A stretch of DNA of 64,000 nucleotides. Source: CAZDDI01 sp964504195 (GTDB lineage: Bacteria > Chloroflexota > Anaerolineae > B4-G1 > SLSP01). Under the pieces are notes generated by a model. It saw nothing but the letters and a program-made list of their open reading frames with translations. It did no database searches and was not told the DNA's origin. The stretch lies in contig CAZDDI010000001.1 in NCBI GenBank assembly GCA_964504195.1, positions 1 to 64,000 on the forward strand, given 5' to 3'. The position numbers and the translations under genes were made by a program. Shown here one piece after another: positions 51,601 through 60,467 of this stretch; the first letter of the stretch is position 1, and each line of letters opens with the position of its first letter.

Positions 51601-54600
51601 AGGCGCATGGTTACGTTACCGAGCACACTCCAGAGGGCATGACCGCGCGCGTTATTGGTACACACACCGACATCCATGAGCAAAAAATGGCTGAGGCAGA
51701 GAGCCAGGCGGCTGCGGCGCAACAACAGACAATCTTGGAAACTACTCCCGTAGGCATCGCCATCACGCGCGTGCCGGATAATGTAGTGCTCTATGTAAAC
51801 TCGGAGTTTAATGCTATCTTGGGCTATACGGAGGCGGCTGTACTTCACAAGGCCGTGCCAGACTTTTACTATAATGAAGCCGATAGCCAAAAAGCCTTTG
51901 AGCTCATGATGGCGCAAAACGGCGTACTGGAAAACTACGAAGTGTACGCCAGACGCGCGGATGGCACCCCGCTGTGGTTATCCTTGTCGTTAAAACCCAT
52001 TACATACAATAACCAACCGGCATCACTGGCTGCGTTTGTAGATATCACCGAGCGCAAGACGGCAGAGGCGGCAATCTTACAAGAGAAAACCACCTCAGAT
52101 GCTATCATCAATAGCCTCCCAACCCTTTTCTACCTCTACGATCAAAATGGAGCATTGGTACGGTGGAATCAACGTTATGAGGAAGCCTTTGGATATTCCC
52201 CTGAAGAAATTGTAAAACTAACGGTAATAGATACTATTGCTGAAGAAGATCGCGCGCTGGTAGGGGAACGCATGACGGAAGTATTCACCGTCGGTAGCAG
52301 CCAAACAGAAGCAAAAATCTTAACCAAAGACGGTCAGAAGATACCCTATCTGCTCACCGGAACGCGGTTAAATATAGGCGATGCTGCTTACCTGGTAGGC
52401 GCCGGAATAGACCTTAGCGAACTCAAACAAGCCGAGATCGAGCGCGAGCGGTTCGCTGCCCGCCTTAACGTAGCCTCGGAAATCGCCGCCCAGGTGCAAT
52501 CTATCCTCGATCCCGACGAATTGCTCCAGGCAGTAATTCCGCTCATCAAAGAGCGGTTCGGCCTCTACTACGTTCACGTTTATACGGTAGATGAGGCGGC
52601 GGGCGAACTCAAGTTGCGCGCGGGCTATGGTGAACCGGGGCGCATCATGGTGGAGCAAGGGCACAGTATCCCGCTCGACCGGGAGGCTTCGCTAGTAGCC
52701 ACCGCCGCCCGCACCAAAGAACCGGTGCTGGTGCAGGATGTGACCGCAAACCCGAACTTCCTCCCCAACCCGTTATTGCCCGACACCAAATCTGAGGTTG
52801 CCGTCCCCGCTATCGCCGGTGGCAAGGTGCTGGGCGTCTTTGACGTGCAGCACGATGAGGCACACTACTTCACCCAGGCCGATCTCGACATCTTCATCGC
52901 AATGGCTGGACAGATCGCCACCGCCTTCCAGAACGCGGAGCTGTACGTGCAGGCAGAACACCAGCGTGTGCTTTATGATGGCATTCTCACAAACCTGCCC
53001 ACAGCGGTGTTCGCAGTAGATAACCAATTTGGCCTGCTAGTAACGAATGAAGCGGCGCAAAAGCTGTTGGGACGTCCGATGACGGACAAGGAAGGCAACG
53101 TCTATACAGAACAATATGATGTGGTTGTCTACGAGACCGGCGAGCGCTTCCCCGAAGACGAACTGCCACTGGTGAAGGCCAACGTGCTGGGCGGGAAGCA
53201 CGCCAACAGCGAGTTGGCCGTGCGCCATCCCGATGGGACGCTGATACCGCTAATGATCAACGCCGGGCCGTTGCTCGATCCCGCCGGCAAGCAGATGGGC
53301 GCAGTGGTCACGTTCACCGATATGACTGACCAACGCAAGGCGCAAGATGCCGTTGAGCGTGCCCGCACATTGTATGATGGCATCCTCACAAATCTGCCGA
53401 CCGCTGTCTTTGCAGTGGATAGCCAGTTCAATCTGTTGGTAACCAACGAAGCGGCACAAAATCTATTGGGGCAACAAATGACGGACAAGGAAGGCAACGT
53501 CTATGTTGAACAATACGATGTGGTTTACTATGACACGGGTGAACGTTTCCCCGAAGATGAACTTCCACTGGTAAAGGCGAATACGCAGGGCGGGCAACAC
53601 GCCAATGATGTGATGGCTGTGCGCCAAGCCGACGGGACGTTAGTGCCCATCCTGGTGAACGCTGGCCCGCTGCTCGATCCTGCCGGCAAGCAGATGGGCG
53701 CGGTGGTCACGTTTACGGATATGACTGACCAACGCCAGGCGCAAAACGAAGCGCTGGCGCAGGCGGCCCGCAGCCGCGCTCTCCTGGAAACGATCCCGGA
53801 CATGATGTTCCTCTTTGATCAAACGGGCGTCTTTTTGGACTTCAAGGCCGAGGCCGGGCAAGAATTGTATGTTAAACCAGAATTCTTCCTGGGACGCAAG
53901 ATCAATGAGGTTTTGCCACCCTCTATCGCTAATCCAACACTCGAAAATCTGCGCAAAGCATTGGAAACGGGGGAACTCTGCTCCTACATCTATCAGGCGC
54001 CCGTTGGCGAAGAGCTCCACACTTACGAGGCGCGGCTGGGGCGTGTGAGTCCTACTACGGCGTTGGGCCTGGTACGTGACATTACGGAACGTCAACATGC
54101 ACAGGCTGAGCGCGAACGCTTCGCCGCCCAACTCGGCACAGCAGCAGAAATCGCCCGGCAAGTAGGCACGATTCTCGATACGGACATCCTGCTCAACACT
54201 GTAATCCCCCTGCTCAAGGAGCGGTTCGGCCTCTACCACGCGCAGGTATATGTGCATGAGGCGGCCACCGGCGACCTGGTACTTCGTGCGGGCTACGGCG
54301 CAGTCGGGCAAATCATGCTCGAACAGGGCCACCGCATCACGGCAGAACAGGAAGACAGCCTGGTGCATCGCGCAGCGGCTACCAAAGATGTCGTGCTCGC
54401 CAACGATGTGCTGCAAGAGGCCGATTTTATGCCTAACCTGCTGCTCCCCGAAACTCGCGCTGAGGTGGCCGTGCCCGCCATGATCGGCGATCAGGTGGTC
54501 GGCGTCTTTGATGTGCAATCCGACCAGATCAACTTCTTCACCGATGCGGACCTGGACGTGTACCGCACGCTCGCCGGACAGATCGCCTCGGCGTTCCAAA

Positions 54601-56282
54601 CCGCCCGGCTCTTCGAGCAACAGCAAGGGGCGCAACAAGCCTTGCGGATAGCGGTGGAAAAGACTCGCGCCATCTTCGAGGCCATGACCGAGGGCCTGGT
54701 AGTGACAGGCATGATGGGCAAGATCGAAGACCTCAACGACGCCACCCTGCGGCTGCACGGTTTCAGTAATCGCGACGAGGTGGTAGGGCGCAGCGCGATG
54801 CAACTCTTTGAGCGCGCTTACTGGTCCAAGGCAGCGGAGACGATGCGTCATGCGATGGAAGTCGGGCGCAGCGAGCTGGCGGAGTACCAGATGGTGCGCA
54901 GCGATCATAGTACCTTCGAGGCGGAAATGAACGCCGCCCTATTACGCGACGCTGACGGCAAGCCCGCCGGTTTCGTCAACATCGTTCGTGACATCACCGA
55001 CCGTAAACGGGCTGAGGCAGAACGCGCCCGGTTCGCGGCAGAGTTACGCACCGCCGCCGACATTTCCAGCCAGGTAACTTCGATCCTTGATCCGCAAGAA
55101 CTGCTTGACCGGGTGGTTACGCTGATGAAGGAACAGTTCAACTTGTACCATGTTCACATCTACACGCTTGATTCAGGAGATGAAGCATTAATCCTGACTG
55201 CCAGTTATGGCGAGACCGGGCGGGTGCTAGTTTCGCAAGCGGAGGCTATTCCTCTCACTGCTGAAGACAACCTGGCCGTGCGTGCAGTGCGCAACAAAGA
55301 GATTGTTGTGATCGAAGATGTGACCGAAGCGCCCGACTTCATGCCCAATCCGCTGCTGCCGGAGACCCGTTCGCAAGTAGCAGTTCCCGCAATGTTCGGC
55401 GATAAAGTATTGGGGGCATTTGAGGTGATGCACAACGAAGCCAACTACTTCACCCAGGCCGACCTGGATGTGTTCCGCACACTCTCCGGACAGGTCGCGG
55501 CTTCTTTCCAGAACGCACGCTACTTCGAAGAGATTCAACAGGCTGCGGAGCGCTTGCGCGAGATGGACGTACTCAAGAGCGAGTTCTTGGCAAACATGAG
55601 CCATGAGCTGCGCACGCCTCTCAATTCCATCATCGGTTACGCCGAAGTGATGCTCATGGGCATTGATTCGGGACTGGAAGGGGAAACGCTGCAAGATGTG
55701 CAGGCTATCTACGACAATGGACAGCACCTCCTACATCTCATCAACGATGTGCTTGATCTGGCGAAGATCGAGGCCGGGCACATGATACTGGACAAAGAAG
55801 ACGTAGCCGTCGCTGCGCTACTGGAGGACGTGCAGACTCACAACGCCGGGCTGTTGGTCAACAAGCCTGTCGAGTTCGTCGTTGAAGCTTCGGAAGACTT
55901 GCCCACAGTCCTCGCCGACCGGTTGCGGCTCAACCAAATCCTCAACAACCTGGTCTCTAACGCTGTTAAGTTCACCGAGAAAGGGCACATCAAACTACGC
56001 GCCTACTTAGAGACAGATTGGATGTGCATAGATGTCGAAGATACTGGGGTTGGTATTTCTGCCAATCATCTGGACATCATCTTCGAGCGGTTCCGGCAAG
56101 CCGATGGCTCCAACGCCCGCGCTGCCGAAGGTACTGGGCTAGGACTTTCGATCACCCAGCATCTGGTGGAGATGCACCACGGCACAATGCACGTTCAAAG
56201 TAAAGTGGGGGCGGGGAGCACCTTTACCGTAAAGTTGCCCCTCAATCCACCAATGGATGAAGAGAAGTTCAAGTTTGTGTAA
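48669..56282 (+). CDS. Giant multi-PAS/GAF sensor histidine kinase
   Basis: A 2537-residue cytosolic kinase without membrane helices. Order as read: PAS x3 (about 40-410), GAF (410-577), GAF (580-750), PAS x2 (754-877, 882-1007), PAS x2 (1010-1254), GAF (1257-1427), PAS x2 (1430-1557, 1564-1692), PAS (1700-1810), GAF (1814-1984), PAS (1987-2115), GAF (2117-2287), HisKA (H2312 in FLANMSHELRTPLNSIIGY), HATPase_c (NNLVSNAVKFTEKG, VEDTGVGIS, GTGLGLSITQHL). Four GAF domains share the PNPLLPxTxxEVAVPA block, and two of them are nearly identical; three PAS pairs are also recent duplicates. It ends without a receiver, so phosphate must pass to a separate protein such as its neighbours. AGGAGG sets ATG 48669. 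Confidence 0.93.
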   Translation: MTKKPASKPVSNAPPDATGTEQKTQGAYELELIRLRELLRNLKAVDYRMSLPDGKYEYISPDIEAVTGFTQDTCYNNPVLVQRAIHPDSIPYFQEKWGELMTGVIAPTYEYKLITPTGEERWILQSNNGVYDAEGKLVAIEGLMQDVTAQKHLEGSITRAFSLFETGPIMIFRWQNAPGWPVEYVSRNITDILGYPAEKLISGEVPYASIVHPDDLAKTADEVAAYSAAGVQSFSQEYRLLTATGEARWLYDQTRIVRDNQGNITHYDGYMQDITERKAAETALEASRHNLRAVFDSVHDAIFIHDLDGSIIDVNQRMMELYGVSREEASTFSIAEDYSAPENPLEDLSKTWETVVAGKTAVFEWKARRPHTGAVFDAQVVLRRISLEDRDVILANIRDISERKTAAAERERFASRLNVASEIATQVQAILDPEELLQAVIPLIKERFGLYYVHVYTVDEAAGELKLRAGYGEPGRAMVERGHSIPLDREASLVATAARTQAPVLVQDVTENPDFMPNPLLPDTKSEVAVPAIAGGKVLGVFDVQHDKTHYFTDADLDVFQTLAGQIAGAFQNAELFAQVEQNLQETEVRLNVSRALAGAETEQQVWDTLLSQSGLYLEAALGLYAFEEEDGKKIQVTRAFGSFDTDIAEEAIGTRFPADEFEVTAIVATGASFITDNIFTDDRMGAGMKKDARKLGYTSLAATPMMLGDTIVGLIVAHSPQEGYFDQEKLNLYATLAEQGAVALQAARLNEAMHMNEERLSMALRAGRVGIWEFWPQQNKVYYNPTWYTMLGYAPYELPQDLNTWAALLHPEDAPRANEVVMAGVQAGEDFHLQFRMKTKSGEWRWIQAHGYVTERTPEGMGERLIGTHTDITEQHLAEESLRANEERLSLALESGRVGIWEFWPQKNEVYFNPTWYTMLGYEPYELTPDLGTWAALLHPDDAAHASEIIQQSVQSGTDFHMQFRMKTKAGDWRWIQAHGYVTEHTPEGMTARVIGTHTDIHEQKMAEAESQAAAAQQQTILETTPVGIAITRVPDNVVLYVNSEFNAILGYTEAAVLHKAVPDFYYNEADSQKAFELMMAQNGVLENYEVYARRADGTPLWLSLSLKPITYNNQPASLAAFVDITERKTAEAAILQEKTTSDAIINSLPTLFYLYDQNGALVRWNQRYEEAFGYSPEEIVKLTVIDTIAEEDRALVGERMTEVFTVGSSQTEAKILTKDGQKIPYLLTGTRLNIGDAAYLVGAGIDLSELKQAEIERERFAARLNVASEIAAQVQSILDPDELLQAVIPLIKERFGLYYVHVYTVDEAAGELKLRAGYGEPGRIMVEQGHSIPLDREASLVATAARTKEPVLVQDVTANPNFLPNPLLPDTKSEVAVPAIAGGKVLGVFDVQHDEAHYFTQADLDIFIAMAGQIATAFQNAELYVQAEHQRVLYDGILTNLPTAVFAVDNQFGLLVTNEAAQKLLGRPMTDKEGNVYTEQYDVVVYETGERFPEDELPLVKANVLGGKHANSELAVRHPDGTLIPLMINAGPLLDPAGKQMGAVVTFTDMTDQRKAQDAVERARTLYDGILTNLPTAVFAVDSQFNLLVTNEAAQNLLGQQMTDKEGNVYVEQYDVVYYDTGERFPEDELPLVKANTQGGQHANDVMAVRQADGTLVPILVNAGPLLDPAGKQMGAVVTFTDMTDQRQAQNEALAQAARSRALLETIPDMMFLFDQTGVFLDFKAEAGQELYVKPEFFLGRKINEVLPPSIANPTLENLRKALETGELCSYIYQAPVGEELHTYEARLGRVSPTTALGLVRDITERQHAQAERERFAAQLGTAAEIARQVGTILDTDILLNTVIPLLKERFGLYHAQVYVHEAATGDLVLRAGYGAVGQIMLEQGHRITAEQEDSLVHRAAATKDVVLANDVLQEADFMPNLLLPETRAEVAVPAMIGDQVVGVFDVQSDQINFFTDADLDVYRTLAGQIASAFQTARLFEQQQGAQQALRIAVEKTRAIFEAMTEGLVVTGMMGKIEDLNDATLRLHGFSNRDEVVGRSAMQLFERAYWSKAAETMRHAMEVGRSELAEYQMVRSDHSTFEAEMNAALLRDADGKPAGFVNIVRDITDRKRAEAERARFAAELRTAADISSQVTSILDPQELLDRVVTLMKEQFNLYHVHIYTLDSGDEALILTASYGETGRVLVSQAEAIPLTAEDNLAVRAVRNKEIVVIEDVTEAPDFMPNPLLPETRSQVAVPAMFGDKVLGAFEVMHNEANYFTQADLDVFRTLSGQVAASFQNARYFEEIQQAAERLREMDVLKSEFLANMSHELRTPLNSIIGYAEVMLMGIDSGLEGETLQDVQAIYDNGQHLLHLINDVLDLAKIEAGHMILDKEDVAVAALLEDVQTHNAGLLVNKPVEFVVEASEDLPTVLADRLRLNQILNNLVSNAVKFTEKGHIKLRAYLETDWMCIDVEDTGVGISANHLDIIFERFRQADGSNARAAEGTGLGLSITQHLVEMHHGTMHVQSKVGAGSTFTVKLPLNPPMDEEKFKFV

Positions 56283-56334
56283 AGACACCCTTTGTGGCCT
56301 GAATTGGAGCATTTCTATGGGGCACAGACTTTCA

Positions 56335-56377
56335 CATGCTGAGACCGACCCGCATGTACTGAAGCGGTCTCAGCATG
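56335..56377 (+). terminator. Hairpin after the giant kinase gene
   Basis: CATGCTGAGACCG (56335-56347) and CGGTCTCAGCATG (56365-56377) form a perfect 13-bp stem with a 17-nt loop. No T-run follows, so it may be a processing or stabilising structure as well as a terminator. Confidence 0.5.
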
Positions 56378-56423
56378 TCTCCTCCCAACTCAGAGTATAT
56401 GCGCTCCCTATCCTTTAATACCG

Positions 56424-56459
56424 GAGCTGCGCGGCTGTTATTTGATAGCCGCGCAGCTC
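56424..56459 (+). promoter_or_regulatory. Hairpin at the start of the cyclase gene
   Basis: GAGCTGCGCGGCT (56424-56436) and AGCCGCGCAGCTC (56447-56459) form a perfect 13-bp stem with a 10-nt loop, ending 13 bp before ATG 56473 and directly before the CCGGAGAA ribosome-binding site. It may separate expression of the kinase from the downstream genes, as a terminator or translation control element. Confidence 0.5.
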
Positions 56460-56472
56460 TACCGGAGAATTT

Positions 56473-57567
56473 ATGACCGAAGCACCTCGTGCATTACGGA
56501 TTCTGGTAGCCGATGACAAAAAGAGCAACCAGCGCCTGCTTGAATCCATGCTTAAACCGCAGGGCTATGAGCTCTATACCGCTTCGGACGGCCCAGAAGC
56601 GTTGGCCCTTGTTGCTACAATCAATCCAGACCTCATCTTGTTGGATGTGCTCATGCCGGGCATGACCGGCTATGAGGTAGCGGCAACTTTGCGTGGCGAT
56701 GAACGTTTCCGTGCCACCCCCATCCTCATGCTCACCGCGTTAAGCCAGGTGCAGGACAAAGTTAAGGGGTTGGAATCCGGCGCGGATGATTTTCTAACTA
56801 AACCATTCCACGCAGTCGAACTGTTGGCCCGCGTGCGTTCACTGTTACGCATTAAGCAGCTCCACGATGAAGTACAAACCAAGAGTGCTCTGCTCGAGCG
56901 GATCTTGATGCGCTATGTTTCTCAAGAGATTGCCGAGAAAATTCTGGAGAATCCTGATCATAATCTGAAGTTAGGTGGGCAGAGTTGCGAGGTCAGCGTG
57001 TTATTTGCCGATATTCGTGGCTTTTCACAATTTTCAGAGAAGCGCGAGGCATTGATTGTTACTAAGATGCTCAACCAGGTCTTCAACAACCTGGCCCCGG
57101 CCATCTTTGAGCAGCATGGCACACTAGACAAATATCTAGGTGATGCTATTATGGCTTTCTACGGCGCGCCTGTGCCCTCACCGAACAATGCGGAGCAGGC
57201 CGTGCGCACAGCCTGGGTCATGCGTCAAAGCTTCGCCCGGTTAAGGAATCAGAACGATGAACTGATGCACGAGTTGGGATTGGGAGTAGGGATCAGCACT
57301 GGCGAGGCAGTGGTAGGTAATGTTGGCTCGGAGCAGGTCATGGATTATACTGTCATTGGCAAGACGCCCAATATTGCCAAACGCCTGCAAGAAAATGCGC
57401 TTGCCGGGCAGATTTTAATTGATGAACGTGCCTATCAGCAGGTCAAAAATCTTGTAGAGGCTCACGAAATCGAGACATTGTATGTAAAAGGGCACACTGA
57501 ATCCGTACGCGCTTTCGAAGTGCTACAGGTCAATGGAATGCCTTCTTATCAAGTGGGGGCATTATAG
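56473..57567 (+). CDS. Receiver-adenylate cyclase (class III)
   Basis: A 364-residue response regulator with enzymatic output. REC (about 5-125): ILVADDK, D58 in LILLDVLMPG, Thr in MLTALS, Lys in FLTKPF. A short helix (RIKQLHDEVQTKSALLERILMRYVS) leads to the class III cyclase domain: metal aspartates in VLFADIRGFSQFS and DKYLGDAIMAFYG, the purine-specifying Lys (DKYLGD) and Asp (MDYTVIGKTPNIAKRL), with the transition-state Asn and Arg in NIAKRL. All six residues needed by a symmetric homodimer are present, and the Lys/Asp pair indicates ATP, so the product should be cAMP. It is followed by the PLP-receiver fusion after two bases. Confidence 0.92.
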   Translation: MTEAPRALRILVADDKKSNQRLLESMLKPQGYELYTASDGPEALALVATINPDLILLDVLMPGMTGYEVAATLRGDERFRATPILMLTALSQVQDKVKGLESGADDFLTKPFHAVELLARVRSLLRIKQLHDEVQTKSALLERILMRYVSQEIAEKILENPDHNLKLGGQSCEVSVLFADIRGFSQFSEKREALIVTKMLNQVFNNLAPAIFEQHGTLDKYLGDAIMAFYGAPVPSPNNAEQAVRTAWVMRQSFARLRNQNDELMHELGLGVGISTGEAVVGNVGSEQVMDYTVIGKTPNIAKRLQENALAGQILIDERAYQQVKNLVEAHEIETLYVKGHTESVRAFEVLQVNGMPSYQVGAL

Positions 57568-57569
57568 TT

Positions 57570-59687
57570 ATGCAATCATTTACGCTATTTCAATCCGTCC
57601 GGTGTTTGGCGTGCGGGCACACACTTCCAGCGGAACTCTTCAATCAAGGCTGCCCGCAGTGCAACGGTGTCTGGTTGGATGCTGTCTACGATCTTGCCAG
57701 GCTGCCCAGTGACTGGCCCGCGCGCGTGCGATTGCGGCCTACCTCCCTGTGGCGCTACGCTGAGCTATTGCCCTTCGCGGCGGACATGCCGAAGGTCTCG
57801 ATGGGCGAGGGCTGGACGCCGTTCACTCAGGCCGAAGGTCTGGAGCGCGAACTACAACATCGTGGCTTATGGATCAAGGATGAGCGCCAGCAGCCCACCG
57901 GTTCCTTCAAAGATCGTCAGGCAGCTTTTACCGTGAGCGCGCTGAAGTCGCAAGGTATTATGGAGCTAACGCTGGCCTCTACGGGCAACGCCGCCGCCGC
58001 GTATGCTGCCTATTGCGCACGTGCAGGCATCAAACTGTGGGTATTTCTCACCAGCAGCGTCCCCGCCGAGAAGATGCGCGAGCTAGCGCTTTACGGCGCA
58101 GAAGTGGTCAAACTCACCGGGACTTACGATCAAGCTAAAGAAATCGCCGCTGATTTCGCGATACGGCGTGGGATTTACCTCGATAAAGGCGCGAAGGGGA
58201 TTTCTGGCAAAGAAAGTATGAAAACTATCGCGCTAGAGATTGCCGAGCAACTGGGGTGTGCGCTACACGTTGATGGCAAGTGGCAAGCACCCGATTGGTA
58301 TGTCCAGGCGGTATCTGGCGGAATTGGGCCATTGGGGGTCCTTAAGGGTTTTGAGGAATTGTATGCAGCGGGTCTGACTGATCGCATCCCCAAATTAGGC
58401 ATTGTACAAGTGGAAGGGTGCGCGCCGATGGTACGCGCCTGGGAGCGCGGTGCAGACCATGCCGATCCGGTGCAACCCGATACACTGGTCACCGTACTAG
58501 CAACCGGGAAGCCGGGCTTTGCCTACGATTTGCTCAAGCGCGCCGCCGATCAACACGGTGGGGCGATGGTCGCCGTGAGCGATGGGGATGCCTTCCGCGC
58601 TATGCGCCATATCGCCCGACTTGAAGGTCTGTCTATGGAACCGGCGGCTAGCGTTGCCTTTGCCGGACTGGAACGTCTCTTCGCGCAGGGCAGTATCAGC
58701 GCGGGCGAACGGGTCGTGATCAACTGTTCCGGGCATACTTTCAGCGCGGAAAAGCACACGTTGGAAGACCGTTATGCCTTCCACCTCAATATGGCACCAG
58801 TATCGGCCAATCGCCCCAATCAGGAAGGGCTGGCGCTCGCTCTGGAACAGCTCGATGAGCAGATCAAAACGATTGTTGTCATAGACGATTCGCCATATGA
58901 CAGCCGTTTGATTCGACGATTGTTGCAGACGTATAAGCAGTATCGCGTCTTCGAGGCACACAACGCACTGGACGGGCTTGACTTGGTGCGCCAACGCCAA
59001 CCAGATTTGATTGTATTGGACTTGAACATGCCGATTCGGGATGGGTTCTTTGTGTTGGAGGCACTCAAGTCCGATGAGCGTACCCAAGATTTGCCCGTGG
59101 TTGTCGTTTCAGCGAAGGCCGTCACACCTGATGAGTGGCGCTACTTGCGCCAACATGCGCGCGCGATTTGGCAGAAGGGTAACTTCAGCGCGCGCGATTT
59201 GGTAGGCTATGTAGCGGAGATGTTGGGCGATACAGCTGTACATTTGGATATGCCCTACACGCTAGATGAAGAAACCCAAGACGAGCAACCGGAACGCACG
59301 TTTGGTCGGGGACAACGGCCCTTGATTTTGATTGTGGATGATTATGTCACCGACGCTCGGCTGCTGCACCGCTTATTCGAGATCACCCAACGTTTTGAGG
59401 TCGTTGAGACACATTCGGGAACTGAGGCCCTGGCAGCCCTGGAGCGCGCTATACCTGATCTGATTATCCTCGATTTGATTCTCCCGGACATTAGCGGTGA
59501 AGCGTTATTGGAACAGTTACGCGCGCGTCCAGACACAGAACATATCCCTGTCGTGATCGTCTCGGCAAAGGATATTGACCCCGCAATGCGGGCGCACCTG
59601 GGCGCGCAGGTGGATTCAATGTGGGCGAAAGGGTCTATGGATCGTAATAGCTTGCTGGCGCATATAGAAACTATTTTGCCGGAGTGA
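57570..59687 (+). CDS. Threonine-synthase-like PLP enzyme fused to two receiver domains
   Basis: A 705-residue fusion. Residues 1-35: zinc ribbon (C12, C15, C28, C31). Residues 60-420: fold-type II PLP enzyme of the threonine synthase group, with the PLP lysine K114 in QQPTGSFKDRQA, LASTGNAAAAYAAYCARAG, the phosphate-cradle AVSGGIGPLGVLKGF, MEPAASVAFAGLERL and VINCSGHTFS. REC1 (about 430-555): VVIDDS, D484 in LIVLDLNMP, Ser in VVVSAKA, Lys in IWQKGN. REC2 (about 588-705): LIVDDY, D635 in LIILDLILP, Ser in VIVSAKD, Lys in MWAKGS. Both receivers and the enzyme keep their key residues. The enzyme would convert O-phosphohomoserine to threonine or act on a related substrate. It sits within a signalling operon. 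Confidence 0.92.
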   Translation: MQSFTLFQSVRCLACGHTLPAELFNQGCPQCNGVWLDAVYDLARLPSDWPARVRLRPTSLWRYAELLPFAADMPKVSMGEGWTPFTQAEGLERELQHRGLWIKDERQQPTGSFKDRQAAFTVSALKSQGIMELTLASTGNAAAAYAAYCARAGIKLWVFLTSSVPAEKMRELALYGAEVVKLTGTYDQAKEIAADFAIRRGIYLDKGAKGISGKESMKTIALEIAEQLGCALHVDGKWQAPDWYVQAVSGGIGPLGVLKGFEELYAAGLTDRIPKLGIVQVEGCAPMVRAWERGADHADPVQPDTLVTVLATGKPGFAYDLLKRAADQHGGAMVAVSDGDAFRAMRHIARLEGLSMEPAASVAFAGLERLFAQGSISAGERVVINCSGHTFSAEKHTLEDRYAFHLNMAPVSANRPNQEGLALALEQLDEQIKTIVVIDDSPYDSRLIRRLLQTYKQYRVFEAHNALDGLDLVRQRQPDLIVLDLNMPIRDGFFVLEALKSDERTQDLPVVVVSAKAVTPDEWRYLRQHARAIWQKGNFSARDLVGYVAEMLGDTAVHLDMPYTLDEETQDEQPERTFGRGQRPLILIVDDYVTDARLLHRLFEITQRFEVVETHSGTEALAALERAIPDLIILDLILPDISGEALLEQLRARPDTEHIPVVIVSAKDIDPAMRAHLGAQVDSMWAKGSMDRNSLLAHIETILPE

Positions 59688-59691
59688 AATC

Positions 59692-60078
59692 ATGCAAGAG
59701 AAAACCGTTTTATACATCGAAGACAACTTTCACAACCGGCGCATTGTGCGCAAAGTGCTCCAATCTCAAGGGTACACGGTAGTTGAAGCAGAGGATGGCC
59801 TCACCGGACTAGCAATGGTGCGCGAGTTGACGCCCCCGTTGATCCTGCTCGATATTGGTTTACCGGGAATGGATGGGTTGGAAGTAGTGGCGCGCATCAA
59901 GGCAGACACGACCCTGCGCGAGATTCCGGTCATCGCCTTGACCGCCTCCGCTATGCGTGGTGACCGCGAGCGGTTTCTGGCAGCCGGGTGCGATGACTAC
60001 CTCTCCAAGCCAGTGCAGGCACAAGAGTTGTTGAGTAAAGTCCGTGAATATTTGCCAAACGGAACCGGAAGTAAGTAG
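59692..60078 (+). CDS. Single-domain response regulator (CheY-like)
   Basis: A 128-residue stand-alone receiver: VLYIEDNFHN, D54 in LILLDIGLPGMDG, Thr in IALTASAM, Lys in YLSKPV. No output domain. It starts four bases after the stop of the PLP-receiver fusion, with CCGGAG upstream. It may shuttle phosphate among the kinases and the two multidomain regulators. Confidence 0.9.
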   Translation: MQEKTVLYIEDNFHNRRIVRKVLQSQGYTVVEAEDGLTGLAMVRELTPPLILLDIGLPGMDGLEVVARIKADTTLREIPVIALTASAMRGDRERFLAAGCDDYLSKPVQAQELLSKVREYLPNGTGSK

Positions 60079-60080
60079 CC

Positions 60081-60467
60081 ATGCGTACGATTGTGTTGAT
60101 CGAAGACAATGCTGACAGCGCACGCCTGGTAATGCGCACATTGAAACCCTACAGTGTCAAGGTGCTCCATGCCTCTGATGGTGAACAGGGTTTGCTACTC
60201 ATCGGACAACATCATCCTGATCTGATTTTGCTGGATTTGGGGTTGCCTGACCTGGAAGGACAGACGCTAGCGGCCATCATCAAGAACACACCCGAGCTGG
60301 CCGAGACGCCGCTCATTGCTGTCACCGCTTGGCCGCCGGAGACTGGCGAAGCAATGGCGCGCGCGTATGGGTGTGATGGGTACATTGCCAAGCCTATCAG
60401 CCCCCGGCAGTTCCCTGCGCAACTAGCGGCTTTTGTGGATTTGGAGCCGCTAAATGGCGGTTGCTGA
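60081..60467 (+). CDS. Single-domain response regulator (CheY-like)
   Basis: A 128-residue receiver: IVLIEDNADS, D52 in LILLDLGLPDLEG, Thr in IAVTAWPP, Lys in YIAKPI. It starts two bases after the previous receiver gene, and the GNAT gene begins at the base after its stop. It is about 30-35 percent similar by eye to its neighbour, consistent with an old duplication. Confidence 0.9.
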   Translation: MRTIVLIEDNADSARLVMRTLKPYSVKVLHASDGEQGLLLIGQHHPDLILLDLGLPDLEGQTLAAIIKNTPELAETPLIAVTAWPPETGEAMARAYGCDGYIAKPISPRQFPAQLAAFVDLEPLNGGC

